From: JAEXOD01 sp963663265
GTDB taxonomy: Bacteria; Bacteroidota; Ignavibacteria; Ignavibacteriales; Melioribacteraceae
DNA: 64,000 nt
Direction of reading: 5' to 3'
Assembly (NCBI GenBank): GCA_963663265.2
Contig: CAXXXM010000002.1
Span: 1,302,001 to 1,366,000 of the forward strand
In this document: in pieces, positions 8,055 through 16,385 of the stretch
Position numbering within the stretch: position 1 is the first letter of the stretch
Layout of the letters: every line of letters begins with the position of its first letter
The notes under the pieces: model-generated
What the model was told of the DNA's origin: nothing
Databases searched by the model: none
What the model saw: only the letters and a program-made list of their open reading frames with translations
Made by a program: the position numbers and the translations under genes

Positions 8055-8411
8055 ATGTTAATTGTATTTACTGCAGATAATAATAAAACGGATTCCGCTT
8101 TTAGTGAGCATTTTGGCAGAGCCAATTATTTCGTTTTTTATGATACCATTACTCACAAACTTGAATCTATTTCAAATCCCAGTAAAAATACTATTGGAGC
8201 GGCTGGTATTCAAGCCGCTCAATTTATAATCTCTAAAAACGTTGATATCGTTGTTACTGGACATATTGGAGGTAATGCTATTCGTTTTTTAACCTTAGCA
8301 CAAATTAAAATTATTTCCAACGCATCCGGTAGTATTAAATCATTTATAAAAAATCACAATCTTTCAATTTCTTCTGAAAATTTGCATTTAGAAGAAATTG
8401 AAAAACCTTAA
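8055..8411 (+). CDS. NifX/NifB-C-type (ORP family) metal-cluster protein 1
   Basis: 118 residues of the dinitrogenase iron-molybdenum cofactor biosynthesis fold. The family pattern is visible in order: SEHFGRANYFVFYD near residue 17, AAGIQAAQFIISKNVDIVVTGHIGGNA at ~53-80, and QIKIISNASG. Relatives bind FeMo-co precursors (NifX/NifY) or the Mo-Cu cluster of Desulfovibrio orange protein (ORP). No nif structural genes lie nearby, so ORP is the better analogy. First of three paralogues in the operon, which may form a heteromeric complex (inference). Confidence 0.88.
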   Translation: MLIVFTADNNKTDSAFSEHFGRANYFVFYDTITHKLESISNPSKNTIGAAGIQAAQFIISKNVDIVVTGHIGGNAIRFLTLAQIKIISNASGSIKSFIKNHNLSISSENLHLEEIEKP

Positions 8412-8443
8412 AATTATAACAAAAATAATGGAGTAAAATATTT

Positions 8444-8815
8444 ATGCTTTTAGCAATTGCTGTTGAAGATAATTCCGTCAAAGATATGAATGTTTCCGAA
8501 CACTTTGGACGTTGTACCGGTTTTGTTTTGTATGAAATTGATGAAAACAATAAAATAATTAAAGAAGGATTCGCAGAAAATCCTCTTGTTGGAACATCAA
8601 GTGGTACTTGTCAGCTTCCTCATGTTGTTAATCAAATAGGAGCAAATGTTATTATTGCCGGAGGAATGGGACCAAAAGCAATTCAACTTTTCAACTCTTA
8701 TAACATCGAAGTTATTACTGCACCAAGCATGCCGGTAAAGGATGTTGTAGATTTATTTCTTGGTGGAAAAGTAAAAGGTTATCAGCCATGCGAAAACCAT
8801 TCACACGAGTGTTAA
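8444..8815 (+). CDS. NifX/NifB-C-type (ORP family) metal-cluster protein 2
   Basis: 123 residues of the same fold as the gene before it, but with the fuller metal-binding set: SEHFGRCTGFVLYEID contains Cys after GR, followed by GTSSGTCQLPHVVNQIGANVIIAGGMGPKAI and a Cys/His-rich end (CENHSHEC). The GGMGPKA loop and CENHSHEC tail are typical of stand-alone NifB/NifX-like proteins of anaerobes. Likely binds an Fe-S or Mo-containing cluster. The MinD-type ATPase gene starts 11 bases after the stop, an arrangement repeated in many ORP-like loci. Confidence 0.88.
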   Translation: MLLAIAVEDNSVKDMNVSEHFGRCTGFVLYEIDENNKIIKEGFAENPLVGTSSGTCQLPHVVNQIGANVIIAGGMGPKAIQLFNSYNIEVITAPSMPVKDVVDLFLGGKVKGYQPCENHSHEC

Positions 8816-8826
8816 GGTAAAATAGT

Positions 8827-9651
8827 ATGGTAATATCAGTTGCATCAGGCAAGGGAGGTACCGGTAAAACAACGGTATCTGTTAATTTAGCAAAATCAAT
8901 AGACAATTCTGTTTATATTGATTGTGACGTGGAAGAACCTAATGGCTTTTTATTGTTAAAGCCCAATATTAATAAAGTAGCCAACATATATAAAAAATTA
9001 CCCCAGATTGATATTTCTAAATGTAATTTTTGTGGCAAATGCAAACGTGTTTGCGAATTTAATGCAATAATAAAACTTGCAGATGAAATATTAATTGTTG
9101 AAGAGATGTGTCACAGTTGTGGTGCTTGTGCATATTTTTGCCCAAAGAAAGCTATTTCTGAAATTGATAAATCTATTGGGGTCATTAATTCAGGATTTTC
9201 CGGTAATTGCTTATGTTTGGAAGGGGTTTTACATGTGGGAGAAATTTCCGCCTCCCCGTTAATTAAGGAATTAAAGAAAAAAATTGACCGGTCAAAAACT
9301 ACCATTATTGATGCTCCTCCGGGAACTTCTTGTTCAATGGTGGAAACCGTGAAAGATTCTGATTTTTGTATTCTTGTTACTGAATCTACTCCATTTGGAT
9401 TAAACGATTTAACACTTGCTGTTGAAGTAATAAAAAATCTAAATATCCCTTTTGGTGTTGTAATTAACAAATATGATTCAAATTATAAAGAATTAGAAGA
9501 CTATTTAAATAGTAATAATATCAATACTCTTCTGAAAATTCCGTTTGATAAAAATATTGCCGAGTTATATTCAAAAGGATCTTTATTAATTGAAAATAAT
9601 AATTACAAAGAACTATTTGTTACTCTTTTTTCAGCAATTGAGAGGTACTAA
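8827..9651 (+). CDS. MinD/Mrp-type ATPase with 2x[4Fe-4S] ferredoxin insert, copy 1
   Basis: 274 residues. A deviant Walker A GKGGTGKTT lies at 8-16. A bacterial ferredoxin domain is inserted after strand 2, with C66-C69-C72-C76 and C95-C98-C101-C105. The ParA/MinD core then resumes with TTIIDAPPGTSCS and VINKYD. In Desulfovibrio vulgaris two such ATPases are part of the ORP complex; others resemble cluster-loading Mrp/ApbC proteins. The Cys-rich insert separates it from the cell-division MinD. Its stop codon overlaps the next ATG by one base (TAATG), so the two ATPases are probably made in equal amounts and may pair. Confidence 0.92.
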   Translation: MVISVASGKGGTGKTTVSVNLAKSIDNSVYIDCDVEEPNGFLLLKPNINKVANIYKKLPQIDISKCNFCGKCKRVCEFNAIIKLADEILIVEEMCHSCGACAYFCPKKAISEIDKSIGVINSGFSGNCLCLEGVLHVGEISASPLIKELKKKIDRSKTTIIDAPPGTSCSMVETVKDSDFCILVTESTPFGLNDLTLAVEVIKNLNIPFGVVINKYDSNYKELEDYLNSNNINTLLKIPFDKNIAELYSKGSLLIENNNYKELFVTLFSAIERY

Positions 9652-10523
9652 TGAATAACAAACCTATTTCAGTTGTTGTTTTAAGTGGTAAAGGGGGTAC
9701 AGGAAAAACTACTATTACTACGGCACTTACATATTTTGCAAAAAACAATACTATTATTGATTGCGATGTTGATGCTGCCGACTTGTTTATTTTATTAGAT
9801 CCTAAAGAAATAACAAGCAAACTTTATTATGGAAGCAAAAAGGCTGAAATAATTCCTGATAAATGTGATCGTTGCGGATTATGTGAAGAACTATGTCGAT
9901 TTGATGCTATATCAAATTTTACTGTTGACAAAATCAGTTGTGAAGGTTGCGGATTGTGTTATAACGCCTGCCCTTATGGAGCTATTAAATTTGAAAGCGT
10001 TCCTAATGGAAAAGTTTATTCCTCGCTATCAAACAACAATAATAACTTTTATTATGCAAAACTGTTCCCCGGCGAAGGAAGTTCGGGAAAATTAGTTTCA
10101 GAAATTAAAGAGATAGCAAGTAAAAGTTTTGTAGATAAAGATTGGGTTGTTATTGATGGGCCTCCCGGAATCGGTTGCCCTGTTAATGCAAGCATAGCCA
10201 AAGTTGATATCGCTTTACTTATTACAGAACCCACATTATCGGGCTTACATGATTTAAATCGATTAATCGAGCTTTTATCTATTTTTAAAATAAATTCGGC
10301 CGTTGTAATTAATAAATATGACTTGAATCTTGATATAACAAATCAAATCGAATCGGTTTTAACTAGCAATAATATTCCTCTTGTAGGAAAACTTTCTTAT
10401 AATTACGAAGTAGTTGAAGCTTTACAGAAAAAGATGACTATTTATAATTATTCCGAAAAACTCAATATAGAATTAAATACTATTTGGGAAAACTTAAATA
10501 ATATTATCAAGGTGACAAAATGA
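9651..10523 (+). CDS. MinD/Mrp-type ATPase with 2x[4Fe-4S] ferredoxin insert, copy 2
   Basis: 290 residues with the same architecture as the preceding gene: deviant Walker A GKGGTGKTT (13-21), ferredoxin insert C72-C75-C78-C82 and C97-C100-C103-C107, then WVVIDGPPGIGCPV. The insert region is longer here (about 35 residues with an Asn-rich loop after the second cluster), so the two paralogues are not redundant duplicates. Predicted to use ATP to switch a dimer or to load metal clusters onto the ORP-type proteins. It overlaps its upstream gene by one base and its downstream gene by four (ATGA), signs of translational coupling. Confidence 0.92.
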   Translation: MNNKPISVVVLSGKGGTGKTTITTALTYFAKNNTIIDCDVDAADLFILLDPKEITSKLYYGSKKAEIIPDKCDRCGLCEELCRFDAISNFTVDKISCEGCGLCYNACPYGAIKFESVPNGKVYSSLSNNNNNFYYAKLFPGEGSSGKLVSEIKEIASKSFVDKDWVVIDGPPGIGCPVNASIAKVDIALLITEPTLSGLHDLNRLIELLSIFKINSAVVINKYDLNLDITNQIESVLTSNNIPLVGKLSYNYEVVEALQKKMTIYNYSEKLNIELNTIWENLNNIIKVTK

Positions 10524-10852
10524 AAATAGCAGTAACCTCATTAGGAGATAACTTAAATTCAAATTTGAGTGAAAAATTTGGCAGATGTCCATATTTTATT
10601 GTATATAATACAGATGATAAATCTTTTATTTCGTTACATAATGAAGGAATTAATTTGCAAAGTGCCGCTGGACCAAAAGCAGCCGAAACCATTATTAACG
10701 AAAACGTTGATATACTATTAACGGGGCATATAGGAGATAAAGCAGAAAATGTTTTGCAAAGAAGCAAGATTAAACTTGTTACGGGATATAAAGAAAATTT
10801 ATCTATTATGGAAGTAATAAATAACTATATTAATCAAAATGAAAAGCAATGA
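10520..10852 (+). CDS. NifX/NifB-C-type (ORP family) metal-cluster protein 3
   Basis: 110 residues, the third member of this fold in the operon: SEKFGRCPYFIVYN, AAGPKAAETIINENVDILLTGHIGDKA, then KIKLVTGYKENLSIMEVINNYI. Like protein 2 it keeps the Cys after GR; the C-terminal tail lacks Cys. Translationally coupled to the second ATPase by an ATGA overlap. Having one NifX-like protein after the ATPases and two before them suggests distinct subunits and not simple duplication. Confidence 0.88.
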   Translation: MKIAVTSLGDNLNSNLSEKFGRCPYFIVYNTDDKSFISLHNEGINLQSAAGPKAAETIINENVDILLTGHIGDKAENVLQRSKIKLVTGYKENLSIMEVINNYINQNEKQ

Positions 10853-11279
10853 AACAATCCCACTATCGAATAACATTTGCACAGAAAATAATACTTTAGT
10901 TACAACTTTATTAGTAAATACTTATGATATTGATATTGCCGGACATGTAAATAATATAGTTTATATTAGATGGTTAGAAGATATGAGAACAAAGTTATTT
11001 GAGCAATTATATTCTCTCAGTAATCTTTTACAAAACAATTATTATTTAGTAGTAATATCATGCGATACAAAATATAAAAAAGCTATTAAATTATTTGATA
11101 TACCCATTGGAACTATGAAATTGCAAAGTTATTCGCATGGGGTATTAATATTTAATGCAGAAATCAAAATTAACAATAACACAGCATTTTCTGCCATTCA
11201 ACGCTGCGTGTTAATGAACTTAGAAGATAATAAAATGTTTTTTGGTGATATTTCGGAAATAATTTCTCTACAATATTAG
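10839..11279 (+). CDS. Hotdog-fold acyl-CoA thioesterase (4HBT/YbgC-like)
   Basis: 146 residues. YDIDIAGHVNNIVYIRWLEDMR near residue 29 matches the active-site helix of 4-hydroxybenzoyl-CoA thioesterase relatives (usually D-x-D-xx-GHVNNxxYxxW). The remainder, with YYLVVISCDTKYKKAIKLFD and IQRCVLMNL, fits the long beta-sheet of the fold. The start overlaps the previous gene by 14 bases, so it belongs to the operon. Its presence is unexpected beside metal-cluster and MinD-like genes. Either it hydrolyses a CoA thioester made under the same conditions, possibly linked to the CoADR-like first gene, or it is a passenger. Substrate unknown. Confidence 0.8.
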   Translation: MKSNETIPLSNNICTENNTLVTTLLVNTYDIDIAGHVNNIVYIRWLEDMRTKLFEQLYSLSNLLQNNYYLVVISCDTKYKKAIKLFDIPIGTMKLQSYSHGVLIFNAEIKINNNTAFSAIQRCVLMNLEDNKMFFGDISEIISLQY

Positions 11280-11430
11280 CTTTACAAACAAGAATAATAC
11301 TGATGTAGTTTTTATAACAATTCTCAAGAGTATTATATTTTTTGGATTGCCACTCAAACTTCTGTTTGTAACATTTTTTCTTAATATTCTGAAAAAAGTT
11401 CCCCGGCTGTTAAAAATAAACCGCCAAAAC

Positions 11431-11457
11431 TATCCCCGCTGCAGTAGAGCGGGGATA
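11431..11457. terminator. GC-rich hairpin between convergent genes
   Basis: TATCCCCGCT (11431-11440) pairs perfectly with AGCGGGGATA (11448-11457) around a 7-base loop. It lies between the end of the ORP-type operon and the end of the minus-strand repeat protein gene. Short T tracts flank it on both sides, so it may act in both directions. A weaker AT-rich hairpin (11294-11301 with 11329-11336, then a T-run) lies closer to the operon end. Confidence 0.55.
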
Positions 11458-11507
11458 TTATTAACACAAATTCTACATTACAATTTTTAATTAATAATTA
11501 TTCTGCC

Positions 11508-14390
11508 TTATTTTTCCAAAGTCATTTTTTTTGCTTGGGTATAATTACCAGATTGCAATCGATAAATATAAACCCCGCTTGCAAGACTTGAACCATTAAA
11601 ATTGACGCTGTGATAACCGGCAGTTAAATCATTATTTATTAGTGTAGTTACTTTTTCACCCAAAACATTGTAAATCTCTAAAACCACTTTCCCTGTTTTT
11701 GGCAGCGAAAAATTTATTGTAGTTGAAGGATTAAATGGATTTGGATAATTTTGTTCAATTGAATAGTCATTTGGCAAGATGTTATTTAAATTAATGTAAA
11801 TAGCTATAACTTCAGAATATTTATAATCTCCATTTATATCAATTTGTTTTAGTCTATAACTAATTATACCATCTTCTGGATTAAAATCATTAAAAGAATA
11901 TGATTTGGTAGAATTACTGTTTCCACCTCCTTCTACAAACCCTATTTTTTCCCATTTATTTTTTGTTTTTCTTTCAATCTCATATCCATAATTATTTATT
12001 TCTGTTGTTGTAATCCAGTTTAATATCACCCCTTTTTCAGTTGTTGAAACAGTAAATTTACTTAATTCTACAGGAAAAGCATTGTCTTCATCTGCAAAGG
12101 CACCAATGTAATACAATAATTTTGTCCCCCCGCTAAGAAAAGACCCGCCCACAAGCATTCTATTTCTTTCACTATCAATACAAAGTTTATACACCAATCC
12201 ACTAACTCCATTTTTTTCCCCATCAACTAAAGCCGACCATTCTGTACCATCCCATTTTGCTAAATAGTTAAGTGAGTTTGCAGAGCCTGAGTAAGTAGAT
12301 GTAAAAAACCCACCTACATACAAATCTGTTCCACTTACGGCAATAGCATTTACTGAATTGTTTAGACCAACTCCTAATGGTAACCAACTTCCTCCATCAG
12401 CTGGTGTCCATTTAACTATTCGGTTATATGTGTATGCAGAGGCTCCATATATATCAGTAAACGACCCACCTACATACAAATCTGTTCCACTTACCACGAT
12501 GGCACTTACTGAATTGTTTAAACCAACTCCTAATGGTAACCAACTTCCTCCATCAGCTGGTGTCCATTTAACTATTCGGTTATATGTGTATGCAGAGGCT
12601 CCATATATATCAGTAAACGATCCACCTATATACAAATCTGTTCCACTTATTGCAAGGGCATATACTGAATTGTTTAAGCCGATTGTTTCTGATCCCAATG
12701 CTGACCAACTCGCCCCATTCCATTTAGCAACACGATAGGCAGAGCTACCTCCTGCTGCTGTAAAACCTCCCCCCACATATAAATCAGTACCTATTACTGC
12801 AAGGGCATTAACTATATTGTTTGTACCGTTTGTTCCTGTTCCCTCCAATACTGACCAACCTGTCCCATCCCATTTAGCAATATAATTAGCTGAACTGCCT
12901 CCTGCTGTTGTAAATAATCCACCCACAAATAAATCAGTACCTATCACTGCAAGGGCGTTTACTGCATTGTTTAAACCAACTCCTAATTCTGACCAAGTTT
13001 TATTAGTAATATTCCATTTTGCAATATAGTTGGCTGTAACAAGATCACCAACTTTTGTAAAGCTACCGCCAATATAGATATCTTGACCCATTACCGCAAT
13101 TGCTTTGATATAATTATTTGCACCTAACGTCCCATAAGCATTAAAAGGCAGCCATGAATTATTGCTCCATTTTACAATACGATTTGCTATTGTTGAATTA
13201 TCCCCAAGATATGTAAAACCTCCTCCCACATACAAATCTAGTCCATTTACTGCAAGTGCATATACTAAATTGTTTACACCGTCTGTTCCTGTTCCCAACG
13301 CTGTCCAACTCGACCCGTTCCATTTAGCAACACGATTTGCAGTGCTTCCTCCCGCTGTTGTAAATTCTCCTGCTGTATATAAATCTGTACCAATTACTGC
13401 AAGGGCATTTACTGTTCCGTTTACACCGTTTGTTCCTGTTCCCAATGCTGCCCAACTCGACCCATTCCATTTAGCAACACGATTTGCAGTGCTTCCTCCC
13501 GCTGTTGTAAATTCTCCTGCTGTATATAAATCTGTACCAATTACTGCAAGGGACTTCACTATTCCGCTTAAACCATCACCTAATGGCAACCAACTCGTCC
13601 CATTCCATTTAGCAACAGAATTAGCAGAACTTCCTCCCGCTGTTGTAAAATATCCCCCCACATACAAGTCTGTTCCACTTACTGCAAGGGCATTTACTGT
13701 TCCGTTTACACCGTTTGTCCCTGTTCCCAATGCTGTCCAACTCGACCCGTCCCATTTAGCAACATAATTTGCAGTACTTCCTCCCGCTGTTGTAAAACTG
13801 CCTCCCACATACAAATCTGTTCCATTTACTGCAAGGGCATATACTGTGCCGTTTAAACCGTTTGTTCCTGCTCCCAATGCTGTCCAACTCGACCCGTCCC
13901 ATTTAGCAATATAATTTGCAGTGATACCTCCCGCAGTTGTAAAATTTCCTCCTGCATATAAATCTGTTCCAATTACTGTAAGTGCATAAACGTATCCGCT
14001 TATTCCATCTCCTAATGCCGTCCATATTCCACCACCGTCAGTATTCGGTGTCCACTTAACTATATGATTTGCAACAATATCACCAGCTATTGTAAAATTT
14101 CCTCCAAAATAAACATCCTCTCCATTAACAAATATTGCTGTTACGGAACTATTAAATCCGTTTCTTCCTTCTCCAATTCCATCCCAAACAACATTTGTTA
14201 TACTTTCAGAATTTTTCAGTAGTTTTGGTTCATTATTTTCGCCATACTGCAAGAAATAACCATCAATATTATAAGAACCGTTTTCACCGGTTTTTATTGT
14301 TCCATCTTCATTTAATACTTTTTCCACACTTTCAGTTTGGGCCAAATTTATAATGCTTATAAAAAAAATAATTAATGATATTTTTTTCAT
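11508..14390 (-). CDS. Secreted Rax2-like repeat protein with T9SS sorting tail, 960 aa
   Basis: Signal peptide at residues 1-17 (hydrophobic, ending NLAQ), then about fourteen to fifteen repeats of ~49-52 residues with the core GTDLYVGGSFTTAGGS..A..VAKWDGSSWTALG. This GG-F...A..IAKWdG..W pattern resembles Rax2/cortical-marker beta-propeller repeats. After residue ~780 a beta-sandwich-like linker follows (FPVELSKFTVSTTEKGVILNW) and then the T9SS type A tail with QNYPNPFNPSTTINF. It should be exported by Sec and then across the outer membrane, where the tail is removed. GGAGGAAAT precedes the ATG. Function unknown; extracellular adhesion or matrix is likely. Several repeats are nearly identical in DNA. 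Confidence 0.85.
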   Translation of the reverse strand: MKKISLIIFFISIINLAQTESVEKVLNEDGTIKTGENGSYNIDGYFLQYGENNEPKLLKNSESITNVVWDGIGEGRNGFNSSVTAIFVNGEDVYFGGNFTIAGDIVANHIVKWTPNTDGGGIWTALGDGISGYVYALTVIGTDLYAGGNFTTAGGITANYIAKWDGSSWTALGAGTNGLNGTVYALAVNGTDLYVGGSFTTAGGSTANYVAKWDGSSWTALGTGTNGVNGTVNALAVSGTDLYVGGYFTTAGGSSANSVAKWNGTSWLPLGDGLSGIVKSLAVIGTDLYTAGEFTTAGGSTANRVAKWNGSSWAALGTGTNGVNGTVNALAVIGTDLYTAGEFTTAGGSTANRVAKWNGSSWTALGTGTDGVNNLVYALAVNGLDLYVGGGFTYLGDNSTIANRIVKWSNNSWLPFNAYGTLGANNYIKAIAVMGQDIYIGGSFTKVGDLVTANYIAKWNITNKTWSELGVGLNNAVNALAVIGTDLFVGGLFTTAGGSSANYIAKWDGTGWSVLEGTGTNGTNNIVNALAVIGTDLYVGGGFTAAGGSSAYRVAKWNGASWSALGSETIGLNNSVYALAISGTDLYIGGSFTDIYGASAYTYNRIVKWTPADGGSWLPLGVGLNNSVSAIVVSGTDLYVGGSFTDIYGASAYTYNRIVKWTPADGGSWLPLGVGLNNSVNAIAVSGTDLYVGGFFTSTYSGSANSLNYLAKWDGTEWSALVDGEKNGVSGLVYKLCIDSERNRMLVGGSFLSGGTKLLYYIGAFADEDNAFPVELSKFTVSTTEKGVILNWITTTEINNYGYEIERKTKNKWEKIGFVEGGGNSNSTKSYSFNDFNPEDGIISYRLKQIDINGDYKYSEVIAIYINLNNILPNDYSIEQNYPNPFNPSTTINFSLPKTGKVVLEIYNVLGEKVTTLINNDLTAGYHSVNFNGSSLASGVYIYRLQSGNYTQAKKMTLEK
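12355..12666 (-). repeat. Two near-identical 156-bp tandem units inside the repeat protein gene
   Basis: The segment 12355-12510 recurs at 12511-12666 with only a handful of differences, 52 codons apart, including third positions. This indicates a recent unit duplication or conversion within the propeller-like repeats. Confidence 0.8.
13300..13560 (-). repeat. 147-bp tandem units inside the repeat protein gene
   Basis: A stretch beginning CACGATTTGCAGTGCTTCC at 13331 recurs at 13478, an offset of 147 bases (49 codons), and stays identical for several tens of bases. More diverged units continue to about 13990. Such arrays can gain or lose units by slippage or recombination. Confidence 0.8.
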
Positions 14391-15188
14391 ATTTCCTCCA
14401 TTATATAAATTTATAACTAAAAAAGAAATTTTCTTAAATTTATTAAATGTATCTCAGAAAAGTACAGTAGGCAGGTATATAGTGTAATTTATTTTTTATT
14501 TGAAAAAATTTTTGATTTTTCAGTATTTCGATATTTATTTTTATATTAAATAAAACTTTAGAAATAGGCAAGTAAATTTTTAAATTTGTTAAAAATTTAA
14601 TCAAAAATAATATTATGTTAATAGAGTTAATCAATATCGGCTGCTGAACGGTGATTATTGGGATTAAAGATTATCAATTTCATTACCCTGAGTTTGACAG
14701 TTGGATTCTGTAAGTTATTGTAAAACAATAACAATTGTCAAAAATGTTGCAAAATGTTTACTACATTTCTTGTAAATGTTAATAAAAAAGAGAATTTTTA
14801 GGTGTTTTAATTCTTTGTTATTCTTGCATGTATTCTAACGCTTTTTCTTCCGATAATAAGCTGCCCGGCTGTTTTATCCTTAATAAAGATAGTATATTTG
14901 AGGCTAATTTTTGATGATTTGATTTTAGATAAAATATTTGTTCTTCAATTGATACTTTACTAAACTCCAAGCTGTTTATGGCTTCTTTTATTTTTGCTGT
15001 TGAATATTCTATGTTTGATTGCCTTAAGTTTAATTGAAAATTTCCCCTTCATTTCGCCTTCCGGGCTCCATGAAGTGGGAATTAGTTATCTCTATTTGCA
15101 CAATTTTTTTGACACTACCACAAACACAAATTCTATTTTCATTTATTCACCATACAATAAATATTCATTTAAATTTTACAATTAGGTT
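14391..15188. other. Intergenic region with one gene remnant and a large hairpin
   Basis: No intact gene is supported in these ~800 bases. A compound hairpin spans 14693-14742: outer arms 14693-14702 and 14733-14742, inner arms GTTATTG/CAATAAC at 14714-14732. Around 14650-14665 a short stretch (GATTATTGGGATTAAAGAT) resembles the dispersed repeat at 24.9 kb. A decayed coding fragment is listed separately. Short open frames near 14994-15315 on the plus strand are Ile/Phe-rich and unsupported. Confidence 0.5.
14818..15048 (-). pseudogene. Remnant: C-terminal fragment of an unidentified minus-strand gene
   Basis: The frame is open for 76 codons between a TGA at 15051-15049 and a TAA at 14820-14818 and has no plausible start. 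It reads as good protein: amphipathic helix-like (STAKIKEAINSLEFSKVSI), then SNHQKLASNILSLLRIKQPG and a charged end EEKALEYMQE. Upstream, all frames close quickly. It looks like the 3' end of a decayed helical protein. I could not assign a family. Confidence 0.4.
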
Positions 15189-15392
15189 CTATATTTTTTC
15201 AATAAACGATAGAAAAATAATTAGCAAACCTATTAAAATAACACTTATACTACTCCCTACTATATACGTAATTAGTCTATTATGCATCTCATATTTGTCA
15301 TACAGTTTTTTGTAACTATCATTATTTCTTATATAATCTCCACTAATTACATCAAAATTCTCAATTACAGGGCACTTTTTTTCTAATTTCAT
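15189..15392 (-). CDS. Small single-span membrane protein, unknown
   Basis: 67 residues. A charged N-terminal half (KLEKKCPVIENFDVISGDYI) is followed by one transmembrane helix near residues 42-62 (ITYIVGSSISVILIGLLIIF). It starts 15 bases downstream of the sugar transferase stop, with a weak AAAGAG ribosome site, so the two are probably co-transcribed. No family recognised. Being tiny and linked to a phosphoglycosyl transferase, it could be an accessory membrane subunit, or a chance frame. Codon use looks ordinary for the window. Confidence 0.5.
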   Translation of the reverse strand: MKLEKKCPVIENFDVISGDYIRNNDSYKKLYDKYEMHNRLITYIVGSSISVILIGLLIIFLSFIEKI

Positions 15393-15407
15393 TTATTTCT
15401 CTTTTTG

Positions 15408-16097
15408 TTAATTATATGAATTTGTAATCGAGTCACTATGCCTTGCAAAGCATATTAAAGGGACAGTCATTATAAATAACGACACATCCAACGCAACTGA
15501 TTTGTTTTGTTTGTAAAACTCCTCCAACTCTACCATATTTTTTATGCCTTCTTTTCTGTTTCCATATATTTGCCAATATCCTGATATACCCGGTTTTTCA
15601 TTAAGATTCTCGCGTTTATAATACAATTCGCTATTTGATCTTTTAATAATCTCTAAGTCAGTATTGGATAATGGGCGTGGTCCTATCAAACTCATATCAC
15701 CAAATATTACATTAACTAATTGTGGAAGTTCGTCTAAACCGGTTTTTCTTAAAAATCTTCCAATAGGTATAATTAGATCATTATATTCGTGTTGAATAAA
15801 AACATTACTATCCACATGTTTTATTTCTGTTTTATACATAGTTCTTATCTTAAATATCTTAAATTGATATTTAGATAATGATAATCCTCTTTTTTGAATA
15901 TAAATAGGACTTAAACCCGTTTGAATATAAACGACTATTAATATTATACCAACTAAAGGAAAAGTAAAAAGGAACAAAGGGATTGCTATTAACAAATCGA
16001 ATAATCGTTTTATATAACTGTAAATATCAATTGTTAGATACTTATTCGATTTTCCTTCATAATATTTATAAAAAAATGCTGTTTGTCTATTATCCAT
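15408..16097 (-). CDS. Monotopic phosphoglycosyl transferase (bacterial sugar transferase, PglC/WcaJ C-terminal type)
   Basis: 229 residues. Transfers a sugar-1-phosphate from a nucleotide sugar to undecaprenyl phosphate, the first step of a surface glycan. The reentrant membrane helix is KRLFDLLIAIPLFLFTFPLV, followed by KRGLSLSKYQFKIFKIRTM, then the family core FLRKTGLDELPQLVNVIFGDMSLIGPRPL with the DE dyad, and PGISGYWQIYGN. It is the short form without the N-terminal CoA-binding/membrane domain. No other polysaccharide genes adjoin it. A paralogue lies at 37.4 kb. The start is the first Met with room for the membrane segment; upstream sequence is Ile/Phe-rich and overlaps an unsupported frame. 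Confidence 0.9.
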   Translation of the reverse strand: MDNRQTAFFYKYYEGKSNKYLTIDIYSYIKRLFDLLIAIPLFLFTFPLVGIILIVVYIQTGLSPIYIQKRGLSLSKYQFKIFKIRTMYKTEIKHVDSNVFIQHEYNDLIIPIGRFLRKTGLDELPQLVNVIFGDMSLIGPRPLSNTDLEIIKRSNSELYYKRENLNEKPGISGYWQIYGNRKEGIKNMVELEEFYKQNKSVALDVSLFIMTVPLICFARHSDSITNSYN

Positions 16098-16242
16098 GCA
16101 TACCCGTAGTTTATATCTAAACTTAAGTTATAATTTTTATTCTTTTTTCTGTATATTAAAAACATCCTCATAGCACTTAGATACCAAAGAACAAAAAATA
16201 ATACAGAATTCTGATTTAGTATTTTGAACATTATTGCCTACC

Positions 16243-16270
16243 CCCTGACATATTCCTCAATATGTCAGGG
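16243..16270. other. Perfect 12-bp hairpin
   Basis: CCCTGACATATT (16243-16254) pairs with AATATGTCAGGG (16259-16270) around CCTC. Outside it, TTGC and GCAA could extend the stem across an internal loop. No T-run follows on the minus strand, which is the direction of both neighbours, so a classical terminator is uncertain. It could instead protect a 3' end or be an operator-like site. Confidence 0.6.
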
Positions 16271-16385
16271 TTAAGCAATTAACAACTATATTTACTACTA
16301 TTTTTATTAATTTAACTACTTTTTCAAATAGCCGGATTATAATTTCATTTTAATCATCTAATCCACTACTTATAAAGTATTATTT

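Noticed and set aside
8827..10523. Cell-division MinD genes
   Set aside because: Both carry two 4Fe-4S clusters inside the ATPase fold and have no MinC or MinE neighbour.
8055..10852. Nitrogen fixation cluster
   Set aside because: NifX-type proteins are present but nifH, nifD, nifK and nifE are not; the ORP-type reading fits the sigma-54 arrangement and the MinD ATPases better.
13162..13767. Long plus-strand open frame opposite the repeat protein gene
   Set aside because: Its repeats (LDPFHLATRFAVLPPAVV) are the antisense of the coding repeats; only the minus strand has a signal peptide and sorting tail.
15034..15315. Plus-strand open frame of 93 codons
   Set aside because: Rich in Ile, Phe and Thr with no ribosome site; it overlaps the better-supported minus-strand membrane protein and a remnant.
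16034..16231. Minus-strand frame of 65 codons overlapping the sugar transferase start
   Set aside because: It shares 64 bases with a clearly homologous gene in another frame and has no recognisable motif.
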